Below are positions 32,697-40,181 of a stretch of 64,000 nucleotides of DNA, in pieces. The position numbers and the translations under genes are program-made. The stretch spans positions 62,001 to 126,000 of the forward strand of contig JAJXWV010000030.1 in NCBI GenBank assembly GCA_021781455.1, read 5' to 3'. Below the pieces are notes generated by a model, which worked only from the letters and a program-made list of their open reading frames with translations, had not been told where the DNA came from and searched no databases. The DNA comes from Acidobacteriota bacterium (GTDB lineage: Bacteria; Acidobacteriota; Thermoanaerobaculia; Gp7-AA8). Position 1 is the first letter of the stretch. Every line of letters begins with the position of its first letter.

Positions 32697-32811
32697 TCAC
32701 CCGGTCCAGTTCTCGACGTGCAACCCGGTTACGCGGCGAAACCCCCCGCTCGTTGTTCGAGACCAGCGTTAGGCCGCGCGCGACGGCTTGCGAACAAGTC
32801 GATCGAGCGGA
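32697..32811 (-). pseudogene. VapC (PIN domain) C-terminal fragment with frameshift
   Basis: On the minus strand the DNA reads QAVARGLTLVSNNER, then after one extra G in a run of six, FRRVTGLHVENWTG and a TGA (32697). This is the standard end of VapC toxins (T-L-V-T-N-N-x-R-E-F ... L-x-V-E-N-W). Nothing of the N-terminal three quarters remains. It directly follows the intact VapC gene. A near-identical segment recurs at about 34725-34795. Confidence 0.7.
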
Positions 32812-33234
32812 TCAAGCTTCGGCGTCGACCCAACAGATATGAGAACCGAGCGGACTTTCGAGGACGGCGGAATGGAACTTCGCATCCGCGGTGACGAGCT
32901 CGCAATTCTCCGCGACCGCGAGTGCCAAGTACAAACTATCGTAGACACTCCGATCCAATGTGGCTGCGATCTCGAAAGCGGCAGGAAGAAGAGCAGCAGA
33001 TGGATAAATGTCGAGCGGGATGCCTGCAAACGCGCTCAGGATCTCGCCGGCCTCGACGTGCGTGACCTCGGCCCGGCGCACTTTCTTCCAGAGAGTGTTT
33101 CCGAACTCGGGTGCAATCAGATCAGGAGCGGAGAGAACGACATCTGAATCGAGGAGTCGGGCAGCCCCCGCCGAGTGGACTTCCGGTATGAACCACTTGA
33201 TCGCGACACTGGCGTCAACGACGACTTTCTTCAT
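32812..33234 (-). CDS. vapC: VapC-type PIN-domain toxin RNase
   Basis: 140 residues. The PIN acidic site is complete: Asp7 (VVVDASVAIKWF), Glu43 (LIAPEFGNTLW), Asp99 (RSVYDSLYLALA) and Asp117 (LVTADAKF). VapC toxins cleave RNA (often tRNA or rRNA) until bound by the antitoxin. The start overlaps the antitoxin stop by four bases (ATGA), the normal coupled layout. DASVAIKWF and YDSLYLALA place it in the PIN subgroup common in Acidobacteria and cyanobacteria. Confidence 0.9.
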   Translation of the reverse strand: MKKVVVDASVAIKWFIPEVHSAGAARLLDSDVVLSAPDLIAPEFGNTLWKKVRRAEVTHVEAGEILSAFAGIPLDIYPSAALLPAAFEIAATLDRSVYDSLYLALAVAENCELVTADAKFHSAVLESPLGSHICWVDAEA

Positions 33235-33461
33235 CGCCGACGGTCTTCAGCAATCAACGCACCGCTGTCGGAGTGTTTTCGACCGCCGAGCTTGCGACGG
33301 ATGCGAGCGGCGGCGATACGGCTTTCGACGATGTCGGCGTCAGCAGCCCGTTCGATGATGAGTTGCAGCTCCGCCTGGAGCGAACGGCCATTGCGCTCGG
33401 CTCGAGCCTTCAGCCGTTCCACCGTGCGCTCTTCCAAGTCTCTGATCAGTACGCGTGCCAT
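33231..33461 (-). CDS. vapB: Ribbon-helix-helix antitoxin of the VapBC pair (FitA/VapB-like)
   Basis: 76 residues from ATG 33461 (MARVLIRDLEERTVERLKAR). The N-terminal strand ARVLIRDLEE and following helices (ERLKARAERNGRSLQAELQL) are the RHH DNA-binding motif of FitA/StbC-type antitoxins. The C-terminal half (ADADIVESRIAAARIRRKL) would wrap the toxin. Its stop overlaps the toxin start. A perfect palindrome 13 bp upstream of the start is the likely operator for autorepression. Confidence 0.87.
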   Translation of the reverse strand: MARVLIRDLEERTVERLKARAERNGRSLQAELQLIIERAADADIVESRIAAARIRRKLGGRKHSDSGALIAEDRRR

Positions 33462-33473
33462 GATTCCTCGCGA

Positions 33474-33492
33474 TGCTAGCAATATGCTAGCA
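33474..33492. promoter_or_regulatory. Operator palindrome of the intact VapBC locus
   Basis: TGCTAGC-AATAT-GCTAGCA, a perfect 7-bp inverted repeat with a 5-bp centre, 13 bp before the antitoxin start. RHH antitoxins bind such short palindromes. The AATATG centre could also overlap the -10 region. Confidence 0.75.
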
Positions 33493-33497
33493 CGCAC

Positions 33498-33935
33498 GGG
33501 ATCATCAAAGAGGGATTGACGGATGAGGCTGGCGGGGAGGATTGGACGAAGTCAGAACCGCCGTATTCGCCTGAATCGGTAACAGTGGATTCGATCCTTC
33601 GCGCTCAGGCTCGACCAACTCCCAATGACGTACCGGCCGCCATAAGACCCCCTCGCCGTGAGGGACGACCACGATCCCCTCTCGGTACCGTGAGGCGGGA
33701 GATCGTCGAAAGGTCGAAAGATGGTGTACATCTTCTGCTGGGTGACAGCATTAGCATTGGCCTTACCATGACCGTAACCCAGCGTGGCGCGAACACGGAA
33801 CGTGGTGGGCAGCGCAGGGGAGCGCGTGACAGGTGAGACGCTCGGAAAGCCTTGCCTTTGCGTTTGACCACTTCCGCCGATGTTTCTTCAAGACGACGGC
33901 GGTCCTATCCTAACTTGAGGCCGACGCGTAATTGG
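33498..33935. other. No gene recognised
   Basis: 438 bp between the vapBC promoter and the next secreted protein. Two weak overlapping frames (about 88-106 codons) have no signal, domain or ribosome site and a composition expected of chance frames. It may be decayed DNA of the toxin-antitoxin patch. Confidence 0.5.
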
Positions 33936-34610
33936 TTACTGTGCGATCGCGTCCTTCGCCAGATGCCGAAGCTCTTCAAGAGTGTAACGCTGCGCGACAC
34001 CAGGCGGAATTGACAGATCGATAGCTTTGTCGCGCACGACGAAGATCCTGCCACGAAGTTGGCCGTCTCGTGGTTCACTCCCGATCACGACAACTTCGTC
34101 GCCTAACACTACATCCGGCTCGCGCGTCGATCGGGTGCACACCCGTGTGCCGTCGATGGTTGCGTCGCCGTGCTGCAACACGTAGGCGAAGACGGCACCG
34201 AAAGCAACGGATGCGTCGTCGGCTGCTATGACCTCTTGAGTTCTAATCCAGACGGATGCGCAAATGTTCTTGTAGGGAAGGCAAATACCGGGCACCACGT
34301 CGATGACGGTTCCGCGAATTGCGGCTTTGTCGCCGATGACATCGCGTCGAGGCGGGCTCTGGAGATCTGTAGTGACGTCGCCAAGGACCTCCTCGGTGCA
34401 TGCCTTGCGTCGATCGGTCACACGGTTCATGAGTGCCGTTCGTGCTTCGATGGCGCTCATACCGAGTGTGGCGGCATCGGCCTGTGTCGTGAGCCGGGTG
34501 ATCGGCACAAATATCCACGTGTCGGGGTCAGGCCCGTGCAGCGGGGCATTGTGAGATGGATTCGCAAGCTGAGCGATCAGAAGAGCGAGACTGAGCATTG
34601 GAAAGCACAT
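33936..34610 (-). CDS. Secreted hypothetical protein
   Basis: 224 residues from ATG 34610 (MCFPMLSLALLIAQLANPS), a short hydrophobic signal-like N-terminus. Sixteen further codons upstream are open but lie outside the hydrophobic start. The body contains several cysteines (RKACTEEV, GICLPYKNICASVWI, TRVCTRS) that could form disulfides, and a beta-rich region (GDEVVVIGSEPRDGQLRGRIFVV) resembling an OB-like or barrel fold. No family is recognised. Codon bias is weaker than in its neighbours and the flanking DNA is full of decayed toxin genes, so it may be an acquired gene. Confidence 0.6.
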   Translation of the reverse strand: MCFPMLSLALLIAQLANPSHNAPLHGPDPDTWIFVPITRLTTQADAATLGMSAIEARTALMNRVTDRRKACTEEVLGDVTTDLQSPPRRDVIGDKAAIRGTVIDVVPGICLPYKNICASVWIRTQEVIAADDASVAFGAVFAYVLQHGDATIDGTRVCTRSTREPDVVLGDEVVVIGSEPRDGQLRGRIFVVRDKAIDLSIPPGVAQRYTLEELRHLAKDAIAQ

Positions 34611-34724
34611 ATGGCCGCCCCTACATATGTAATGGCGGGAGGATGGCTGGAGATTCAAGGTGCGTCAAGCTCTTCGTGGAACTCAACACTGACAGACGTG
34701 GCGGTGAATACATCGCACTGCAAC

Positions 34725-35094
34725 CAACCCGGAAACGCGACGGAACTCCCTCTCGTTGTTCGAAACCAGCGTCAGGCCGCGCGCGACGGCTTGCGAAGCG
34801 GTCAGAGTATCAAGCCGGGCCAATGGGTGTGCCCGCACCCTCGAGCTTTGCACGCACTTGAGCGGACACCGCAGCGTCTCCCGACGTCAACTCCAGGATG
34901 GTTCTAGCGGGGCAAGGAAGTTCTCGACAAGCCGAAGTGTCCTCGCCGCTGACGTGCTCCTGGCCGCTCCCGTTCGGAGCTCAGCCTCTGTGATGACGCT
35001 GATCGCGACATCCTCCCGAGCTCGTATGAGCAACTCAGAAAGGACCTTCTGGTCAGAGCGCAAATGCAAGGTCCGTATCCAGCAGGTACTTCAC
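34725..35094 (-). pseudogene. Second VapC toxin gene, frameshifted
   Basis: It begins GTG at 35094 (KYLLDTDLAFAL then TGA), overlapping the antitoxin stop as GTGA. After a frameshift the family sequence resumes (LRSDQKVLSELLIRARED, VAISVITEAELRTGAARS, TLRLVENFLAPLE). Another break follows, then LDTLTASQAVARGLTL and VSNNEREFRRVSGL. All parts of a VapC are recognisable, but at least two frame breaks and missing sequence prevent one product. The antitoxin partner (35091-35339) remains intact. Confidence 0.8.
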
Positions 35095-35339
35095 GAGAGC
35101 TTTCGCCGCTTCTCCAGAGTTCCCTGTTCCGGTCGTTCGAAGTCGGCCGGGACGCCGGAGAATGACTCGACGTAGTTTTCCGGCCAGTCGCCGTTCGGTT
35201 CGAGGATCACGGCGTTGCCCTCTCGATGAACGAGAACCGTGTCACCGTCGAATCGAAATTCCTTCGGCAGACGGACAGCCTGGCTTCTGCCGGTCCAGAA
35301 AACGCGCGCGGTTTTCCTCTGAGTTGCTTTGCTGGCCAT
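35091..35339 (-). CDS. vapB: AbrB/MazE-like (VapB/VagC) antitoxin, toxin partner decayed
   Basis: 82 residues from ATG 35339 (MASKATQRKTARVFW). The swapped-hairpin DNA-binding motif is RVFWTGRSQAVRLPKEFRFD then GDTVLVHREGNAVILEP, the VagC/VapB pattern (N-G-x-S-Q-A-V-R-L-P). The C-terminal part (PENYVESFSGVPADFERPEQ) is the toxin-binding tail. The stop overlaps the start of a frameshifted VapC. Keeping an antitoxin without its toxin is harmless and common. It might also still act as an anti-addiction factor or repressor. Confidence 0.87.
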   Translation of the reverse strand: MASKATQRKTARVFWTGRSQAVRLPKEFRFDGDTVLVHREGNAVILEPNGDWPENYVESFSGVPADFERPEQGTLEKRRKLS

Positions 35340-35362
35340 GATATCTACCAACGGTAGCTATC
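35340..35362. promoter_or_regulatory. Operator-like palindrome before the second antitoxin
   Basis: GATATCTACC-AAC-GGTAGCTATC: ten-base arms with one mismatched pair, directly upstream of the antitoxin start. This is the usual place for the autorepression site of AbrB-type antitoxins. Confidence 0.65.
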
Positions 35363-35408
35363 ATCGTACCGCGGGCGGGCGGAGGTGAAGAACCGCAGAT
35401 GAGCTTGG

Positions 35409-35479
35409 CTGGGAGACAGGGAGTCGAACCCCGATTCATCGGTCCAGAGCCGATTGTCCTACCATTGAACGATCTCCCA
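35409..35479 (-). tRNA. tRNA-Gln (anticodon CTG)
   Basis: On the minus strand the acceptor TGGGAGA pairs with TCTCCCA. The D arm is TCGTTCAATGGTAGGA, the anticodon loop CTCTGGA with CTG at 34-36, and the T arm GGGGTTCGACTCCC. CCA is not encoded. Glutamine is assigned from the anticodon CUG, which reads CAG. Confidence 0.93.
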
Positions 35480-35592
35480 GGATCGGCCGCGGGCGCGGAT
35501 CGTACACGGCGCTAAACCGCCCGGTCAAGGAGCGCATTCCGCGCTCTCCGCGGCCTCAAATCTGCGTCTGTCAAGAGCCTCGTTTCTTTGAC

Positions 35593-35955
35593 ATGCGTGG
35601 CACAATGGCCGCAGAGGATGACGCCGTGCTGCCCGAAGTTTTCGAATGCCCGCAGTGCCAGCGACAGTTCGTTTTTGAACTGGTCGAATCCTCTGACGAC
35701 CGCTCCATCCACTGCCCCCAGTGCAAGCGCTACCTCGGCGAGAAGGACGTCAACTTCGTCCTGGTCACCGAGATCGAGGAACTGAGCGAGCGGCTGCGGT
35801 TCGAGCGCGAGCGCCTCGAAAAAGACGAGGCCGTCTACGGCATGACCGACTGCGATGCCGAGATGCACGTCTATGGCACCGAGGTCCACAAGGTCGTCGC
35901 CATCCTGCGCAAGACCCTCGCCGACCTCGAGGCGCTCAAACAGCAGTACCGGTGA
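35593..35955 (+). CDS. Small zinc-ribbon plus coiled-coil protein
   Basis: 120 residues; ATG 35605 four codons in is an alternative start. The N-terminal half is a four-cysteine ribbon (FECPQCQRQFVF and IHCPQCKRYLG). From residue ~57 an almost uninterrupted helix follows (EIEELSERLRFERERLEKDE ... VVAILRKTLADLEALKQQYR), likely a coiled coil. No family is recognised. The ribbon could bind nucleic acid or protein. It begins 113 bp beyond the divergent tRNA-Gln and is followed by three degenerate repeat copies. Confidence 0.75.
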   Translation: MRGTMAAEDDAVLPEVFECPQCQRQFVFELVESSDDRSIHCPQCKRYLGEKDVNFVLVTEIEELSERLRFERERLEKDEAVYGMTDCDAEMHVYGTEVHKVVAILRKTLADLEALKQQYR

Positions 35956-35989
35956 GGAGCCCATTGCGGGGTGAGTTGCGGGGGATCCT

Positions 35990-36173
35990 TCGCCGCGCTT
36001 TGCCGCTCCACCCAACCACCTTCCCCGCGGCGCCGCCGGCTCAGGATGACACGCGTTTCTCGCCGCGCTGTCCCACCCGCCACCCGCGCGTGCCTCGCCG
36101 GCTCAGGATGACACGCGCTTTTCGCCGCGCTGCCCCACCCGCCAACCGCGCGCTCGGCGGCTCAGGATGACAC
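35990..36173. repeat. Three tandem half-copies of the MITE-like element
   Basis: Three successive segments (35990-36055, 36058-36118, 36121-36173) each run from CTTCGCCGCGCT through a pyrimidine-rich CCACCC stretch to GGCTCAGGATGACAC. They resemble the right half of the elements at 17640 and 42678. Confidence 0.7.
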
Positions 36174-36218
36174 ATGCCTTGCTGCCCCACGCCCGCCAGC
36201 ACCGCGGCCGCGACAAGA

Positions 36219-36434
36219 TCACTGGACCTGAGGCGACATCCGGAGCAGGACGATACAGAAAACGATGATCAGCGCCGCCGCTCCGATGAGGATCAGAAAC
36301 GACGCCGGCTCCGTTTCGCGTGTGGCACGGCCGAGACGGCGGAACGCGAGCAGCAGGGCCGTCGTCCCGAGCGTGAGCATGATGCCACCGATGGCCAGCA
36401 CTCGCAGGACGAGCTGCTTGAATTCGGGATCCAC
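36219..36434 (-). CDS. Small two-helix membrane protein
   Basis: 71 residues with two hydrophobic segments: LRVLAIGGIMLTLGTTALLL (about 10-29) and FLILIGAAALIIVFCIVLLR (about 46-65). They are separated by a short polar stretch (RRLGRATRETEPAS). The start MDPEFKQLV is preceded by a plausible promoter gap. No family is recognised. It is supported mainly by the clean hydrophobic pattern and by third-position GC. Confidence 0.62.
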   Translation of the reverse strand: MDPEFKQLVLRVLAIGGIMLTLGTTALLLAFRRLGRATRETEPASFLILIGAAALIIVFCIVLLRMSPQVQ

Positions 36435-36469
36435 GGTGGGAACACTATCACCGTGATCCTGAAGTCACG

Positions 36470-36548
36470 GGTTGCGCGGTTCCGCGGTTCCGCGGTGTCC
36501 GCAGGCACGTGCCTTTTTTCGACCACATAACCGCGCAACCACGCAACC
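36470..36548. repeat. GCGGTTCC octamer hairpin
   Basis: Left arm GGTTGCGCGGTTCCGCGG... (units GCGGTTCC/GCGGTTGC), right arm AACCGCGCAACCACGCAACC, inverted around a spacer containing GCACGTGCCTTTTTTC. It ends 4 bp before the HAD start. The same unit is inside the Lhr gene (62768-62805). Confidence 0.88.
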
Positions 36549-36552
36549 AGGC

Positions 36553-37266
36553 ATGAACCCGCGAAATCTTCCCGATCCCGTCACCGCCGCCCTCTTCGAT
36601 TTCGACGAGACGATGATCGATCTCGAACGCCAGCACGACGCGGCGCATCGCCTGCTATGCCGGGCCATGGGCTCCGATTACGACCGGATGCCGGAGAGCT
36701 TCCGCTTCGGTTCGGGGCGCCGCATCGTCGACGACATCAGCGACATGCGCGCGTATTTCGACTGGAGTGAATCGCCGGACGCGCTGTACGAAATCCGTCA
36801 TCGAGCCTTCCTCGACGAATGTCGCCGCGCGAGCCTCGAGCTCATGCCGGGTGTCGAGCGGACCGTACGCGCGCTGCACGGCCACGGCTTGCGGCTGGCC
36901 ATCACCTCCAGTGCAGCGGGCGACGCCATCGACGAGATCCTGCGCCGCTTCGGCATTCGGGATCTCTTCGAGACGATCGTCGACGGCAGCGAAGTTCGTC
37001 ACGGCAAGCCCGATCCCGAGGCTTACCTCCTGACCGCTCGACGGCTGGGCGTCGATCCGGCGCAATGCCTCGTCTTCGAGGACTCCGAGGCGGGAGTGCG
37101 GGCGGCAAAGGCCGCCGGGATGTTCTGCTTTGCGGTGCGGAATCCGCGGGCGCGGACCGTTCAGGATCTCGGGGAGGCGGACGTGATCCTGCAGTCGCTC
37201 GAAGAGCTCGAGGCCGCTAGCGTTTCTTCACCGAGAGAACGCTCAGGTCCGCAACGAGCTGGATGA
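36553..37266 (+). CDS. HAD-superfamily hydrolase (phosphoglycolate phosphatase-like)
   Basis: 237 residues from ATG 36553 (MNPRNLPDPVTAALF); the open frame before it is repeat DNA. HAD motifs: motif I FDFDETMIDLE with the nucleophilic Asp, where the usual D-x-D-G-T/V becomes DFDETM. Motif II is LAITSSAAGDAID, motif III KPDPEAYLLTARRLG, and motif IV VFEDSEAGVRAAKAAG. It is a cytosolic phosphatase or phosphomutase; the substrate is unclear. Its last 50 bp overlap the 3' end of the convergent PilZ gene, and the final residues (SPRERSGPQRAG) look non-conserved. Confidence 0.85.
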   Translation: MNPRNLPDPVTAALFDFDETMIDLERQHDAAHRLLCRAMGSDYDRMPESFRFGSGRRIVDDISDMRAYFDWSESPDALYEIRHRAFLDECRRASLELMPGVERTVRALHGHGLRLAITSSAAGDAIDEILRRFGIRDLFETIVDGSEVRHGKPDPEAYLLTARRLGVDPAQCLVFEDSEAGVRAAKAAGMFCFAVRNPRARTVQDLGEADVILQSLEELEAASVSSPRERSGPQRAG

Positions 37267-37867
37267 GGCGCTTGCCCTCGTCGTCCGCCGTTTCGTACGC
37301 GCGGCAGAGCGTCTGCAGCTCGTCCGGGTCCTCGTAGGCGGCGACTGTGAATCCGTCCAGCGGCTGGTGCGGCGAGCCGGTCGGCCTGGATCGCCATTCA
37401 CCGTCGATCATCCGGTAGGTAACGAACCCGCCGGTACGGGCGCGGCGGGCCTCACCGAGACGAGCCAGGATCACTTCGCCTTCAGTGCCGTTCGTTTCTC
37501 CGCTGGCGTTGGCGCGCTGTGCCGCGAGAATCCGCCCCACGAACGTGGCCATCATGTCCTGCAGCAGCTCGTCGGACTCCCCCACGGCCTGCACGAAACG
37601 GAACCCGCTGTGTGAAACCATATCCGAGCCGCCGGAACCCTCCCGAATGACCTCTGTGTGGATCACTTCGCAGAGGTATTCGATGTCCGACCCGTGCCAC
37701 CGAAAGGTCAGCCGGGACCGCCCGCCCGTTTTGAAGACTCCGTGGTGCTCGACGAATGCGCCGGTAATGCCGATGTCGAGGATCAGCCCGTTCTGGCCGT
37801 CGATGAGGGCCATCAACGGTTTAGCCAGCTTCATGCGCTGCGAGTGGCGTCTTTCAGTCGCGGCCAT
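37217..37867 (-). CDS. PilZ-like protein with conserved C-terminal extension, paralogue 1
   Basis: 216 residues from ATG 37867 (MAATERRHSQRMKLAKPL). The N-terminal R-R-x-x-x-R (ERRHSQR) and later DIGITGAFVEHHGVF resemble the c-di-GMP-binding PilZ signature (RxxxR and D/NxSxxG), although IxGA replaces SxxG. Residues 1-120 form the beta-barrel. The C-terminal ~80 residues (GGFVTYRMIDGEWRSRPTG; CRAYETADDEGKRLIQLVAD) are an uncharacterised extension shared with the paralogue at 42922-43572, also 216 residues. The 3' end overlaps the convergent HAD gene. Confidence 0.7.
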   Translation of the reverse strand: MAATERRHSQRMKLAKPLMALIDGQNGLILDIGITGAFVEHHGVFKTGGRSRLTFRWHGSDIEYLCEVIHTEVIREGSGGSDMVSHSGFRFVQAVGESDELLQDMMATFVGRILAAQRANASGETNGTEGEVILARLGEARRARTGGFVTYRMIDGEWRSRPTGSPHQPLDGFTVAAYEDPDELQTLCRAYETADDEGKRLIQLVADLSVLSVKKR

Positions 37868-37952
37868 TGGACTTTCAAGTATGGCGGAACGGCTGAACCG
37901 TTGCCAACGCGACGTGTGCAACGATTTCGCTCCTCAGGGCGTCTTAGAGAAG

Positions 37953-38037
37953 TCCTGAGTCCTGAGTGCTGAGTCCTGAGGGGGTGAGGCAGCCCCCAGC
38001 TCTCAGATCTCAGGACTCAGGACTCAGGACTCAGGGA
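37953..38037. repeat. CTGAGTN heptamer hairpin, copy 4
   Basis: Left arm CCTGAGTCCTGAGTGCTGAG and right arm of three CTCAGGA units around GGGGGTGAGGCAGCCCCC, itself a hairpin. It lies in the 5' region of the histidine kinase gene. Confidence 0.9.
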
Positions 38038-38100
38038 GCGAGGCAAGCATATTGCTCGCCCTGCCAGCGTTTCACGAGAGAGGTCGCGCGCTTGACCGAA

Positions 38101-40086
38101 ATGCACCTTCCGCAGCAGCAGAAAGAGCGGCGCAGCATCTGGCGCGTCGGCCCGGAGAGCACATGGACGACCGTCCTGCCGGTGGCGTTCATCATCGTGT
38201 CACTGCTGTCGCTCGTCGTCCTTCCGCTGGTAGTTTCGAGTCACACGAAGCGGATGCACGACGAGATACGGCTTCTGGCCGAGCCGGCCCGGCGGAGCGC
38301 CAACGCGCTGCAGGACGACCTCTCTGACGAGCTCAACGAGGTCATCGCCTTCCAGGTCACCGGCCAGGCGCAATACCGCGAGAATTACGAGCGGTTGCTG
38401 CGGGAGGGCCACGCCCAACGGGAGATTCTGGGGCGGCTCGCTCCGAAGCTGGGCGACAAGGTCGAACGAAGCTACGCCGACATGTCCGCCGAGAGCGCCC
38501 GATGGCATGACGCAGTGGTCAGCGGCGAGTTCCTGCAGCGCCAGCTCCCCCAGGAAGTCTTTCTGACGCGTCTGTACGAGCACCATCCGTCGTACGAGAA
38601 GTCCCTGACGTCGGCTTCGAACCTGGAGATCGCGATCCAGTCCGTGATCGAGGACGACCTCCAGCGGATTCGAGACGTGGAGAACGTCAACGTCTGGGTG
38701 ACGATCATCCTGACGGTGCTGGCGCTCACCTCCGCGCTGCTGGTGGCGGGGTTGGGACGGCAGATGCGTCTGCTCGCGCGCGAGGCGATGCGACGCCGGC
38801 GCGAAGCCGAGCAGGAAGCGACCGAGGCCGAGAGTGCGCGGGCGACCGCCGAGCGCGAAGAGCGCCGGGCAGCATTCCTGGCCTCGGCGGGCCAGGAGCT
38901 GACGGCCTCGCTCGACTACGATCAGACGATTGCCACGCTGGCGCACCTGATCGTTCCCAATCTTGCGCAGTCGGTGATCATTGATCTCTATGACGACGAG
39001 TCGACCCTGCGCCGGGCCGCCGTGGCCAGGCGCGACGGCTCGGAATCCGTGGTTCGCGGCCTCGCCGGGGAGGCCATGCACGACATACCGGACGCGATTC
39101 TGCGGGTGATCATCGACCACGTGCCCCACCTCGTCGGCTCATCGTCGGAGGCGTCGAGTTACGTGGGCGGGGTCGCGCAGCAAGGGGACAGCGCCTGGGC
39201 CATCGTGCCGCTGGTCAGCCGCGGCGAAAGCCTCGGCGTCGTCGCGGCGCAGGGCTCACCCGACCACCCGTTCGGCAATGAAGACCTGACTTTGATGGCC
39301 GAACTGGCGCGCCACGCGTCGCTCACTCTGGACAACGCCAGCCTGTACCGCCATTCGCAGCAGGCCGTTCGGGCACGCGAAGAGGTGCTGGCCATCGTCT
39401 CCCACGATCTGCGAAATCCGCTCAACGCGGTGACCCTTGGCGCGTCTCTCCTGCGATCCGCCGAGTCCCTCTCGCTGGAGGATCGCGAGCAGGTGGACAT
39501 CATCGAAGTTTCCGCGAAGCGGATGAGCCGCCTGATCTCCGATCTGCTCGACGTCACCCGACTGGAGGGTGGCAAGAAGCTGCCCATCGAAGCGACCGAG
39601 GTCGAGGTCTCCACGATCTTCGAGGAGATCTCGGACCTGTTCAAGAGCCAGGCTGCCGCGAGCTCGGTCCACCTCGTGTTGCGCGGAGCGGATGCGGTTC
39701 CGGCCGTCCACGCCGATCGGCACCGCGTCATGCAGGTGATGTCGAACCTCATCGGGAATGCCATGAAATTCACTCCGCCGGGCGGATCGATCCGGGTCAC
39801 AGCGGAACCTCGAGACTCCGACGTCCTGTTCGTGGTCGCCGACACCGGTCCCGGCATTCCAGGCAAGAACCTCGAAGACATCTTCAACCCGTACTGGCAG
39901 GGGAAGCGTGCGGAGCGGCTCGGTGCGGGGCTCGGCCTGCCGATCGCAAAAGGGATCGTGGAGGCGCACGGCGGGCGGATCTGGGTCGAGAGCCATCCGG
40001 GCGAAGGGACGAAATTCTTCTTCACGCTGCCGACGCGCAAGTCGCTCGCCGACTTCCCCGCCGGTCACGCCGCCGCCTCGCGGTAG
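38101..40086 (+). CDS. Membrane sensor histidine kinase with GAF domain
   Basis: 661 residues from ATG 38101 (MHLPQQQKERRSIWR). TM1 (TVLPVAFIIVSLLSLVVLPL) and TM2 (VWVTIILTVLALTSALLVAG) enclose a ~150-residue helical periplasmic region of the CHASE3-like type. A coiled coil, a GAF-like domain (SLDYDQTIATLAHLIVPNLA onward) and the kinase core follow. H box: VLAIVSHDLRNPLNAV with the phospho-His; N box: MSNLIGNAMKFTP; G1 DTGPGIP; G2 GAGLGLPIAKGIVEAHGG. No receiver domain is attached and no response regulator is adjacent. Confidence 0.93.
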   Translation: MHLPQQQKERRSIWRVGPESTWTTVLPVAFIIVSLLSLVVLPLVVSSHTKRMHDEIRLLAEPARRSANALQDDLSDELNEVIAFQVTGQAQYRENYERLLREGHAQREILGRLAPKLGDKVERSYADMSAESARWHDAVVSGEFLQRQLPQEVFLTRLYEHHPSYEKSLTSASNLEIAIQSVIEDDLQRIRDVENVNVWVTIILTVLALTSALLVAGLGRQMRLLAREAMRRRREAEQEATEAESARATAEREERRAAFLASAGQELTASLDYDQTIATLAHLIVPNLAQSVIIDLYDDESTLRRAAVARRDGSESVVRGLAGEAMHDIPDAILRVIIDHVPHLVGSSSEASSYVGGVAQQGDSAWAIVPLVSRGESLGVVAAQGSPDHPFGNEDLTLMAELARHASLTLDNASLYRHSQQAVRAREEVLAIVSHDLRNPLNAVTLGASLLRSAESLSLEDREQVDIIEVSAKRMSRLISDLLDVTRLEGGKKLPIEATEVEVSTIFEEISDLFKSQAAASSVHLVLRGADAVPAVHADRHRVMQVMSNLIGNAMKFTPPGGSIRVTAEPRDSDVLFVVADTGPGIPGKNLEDIFNPYWQGKRAERLGAGLGLPIAKGIVEAHGGRIWVESHPGEGTKFFFTLPTRKSLADFPAGHAAASR

Positions 40087-40181
40087 AGCGCCCGGCGCGG
40101 GCTCTTCTCACGCGTCCTTTGCCGTCTGACTCGGCCACGGTGCAGTCAAACGGAGCCATAATCTAGGCACCGGGCCCTGTC

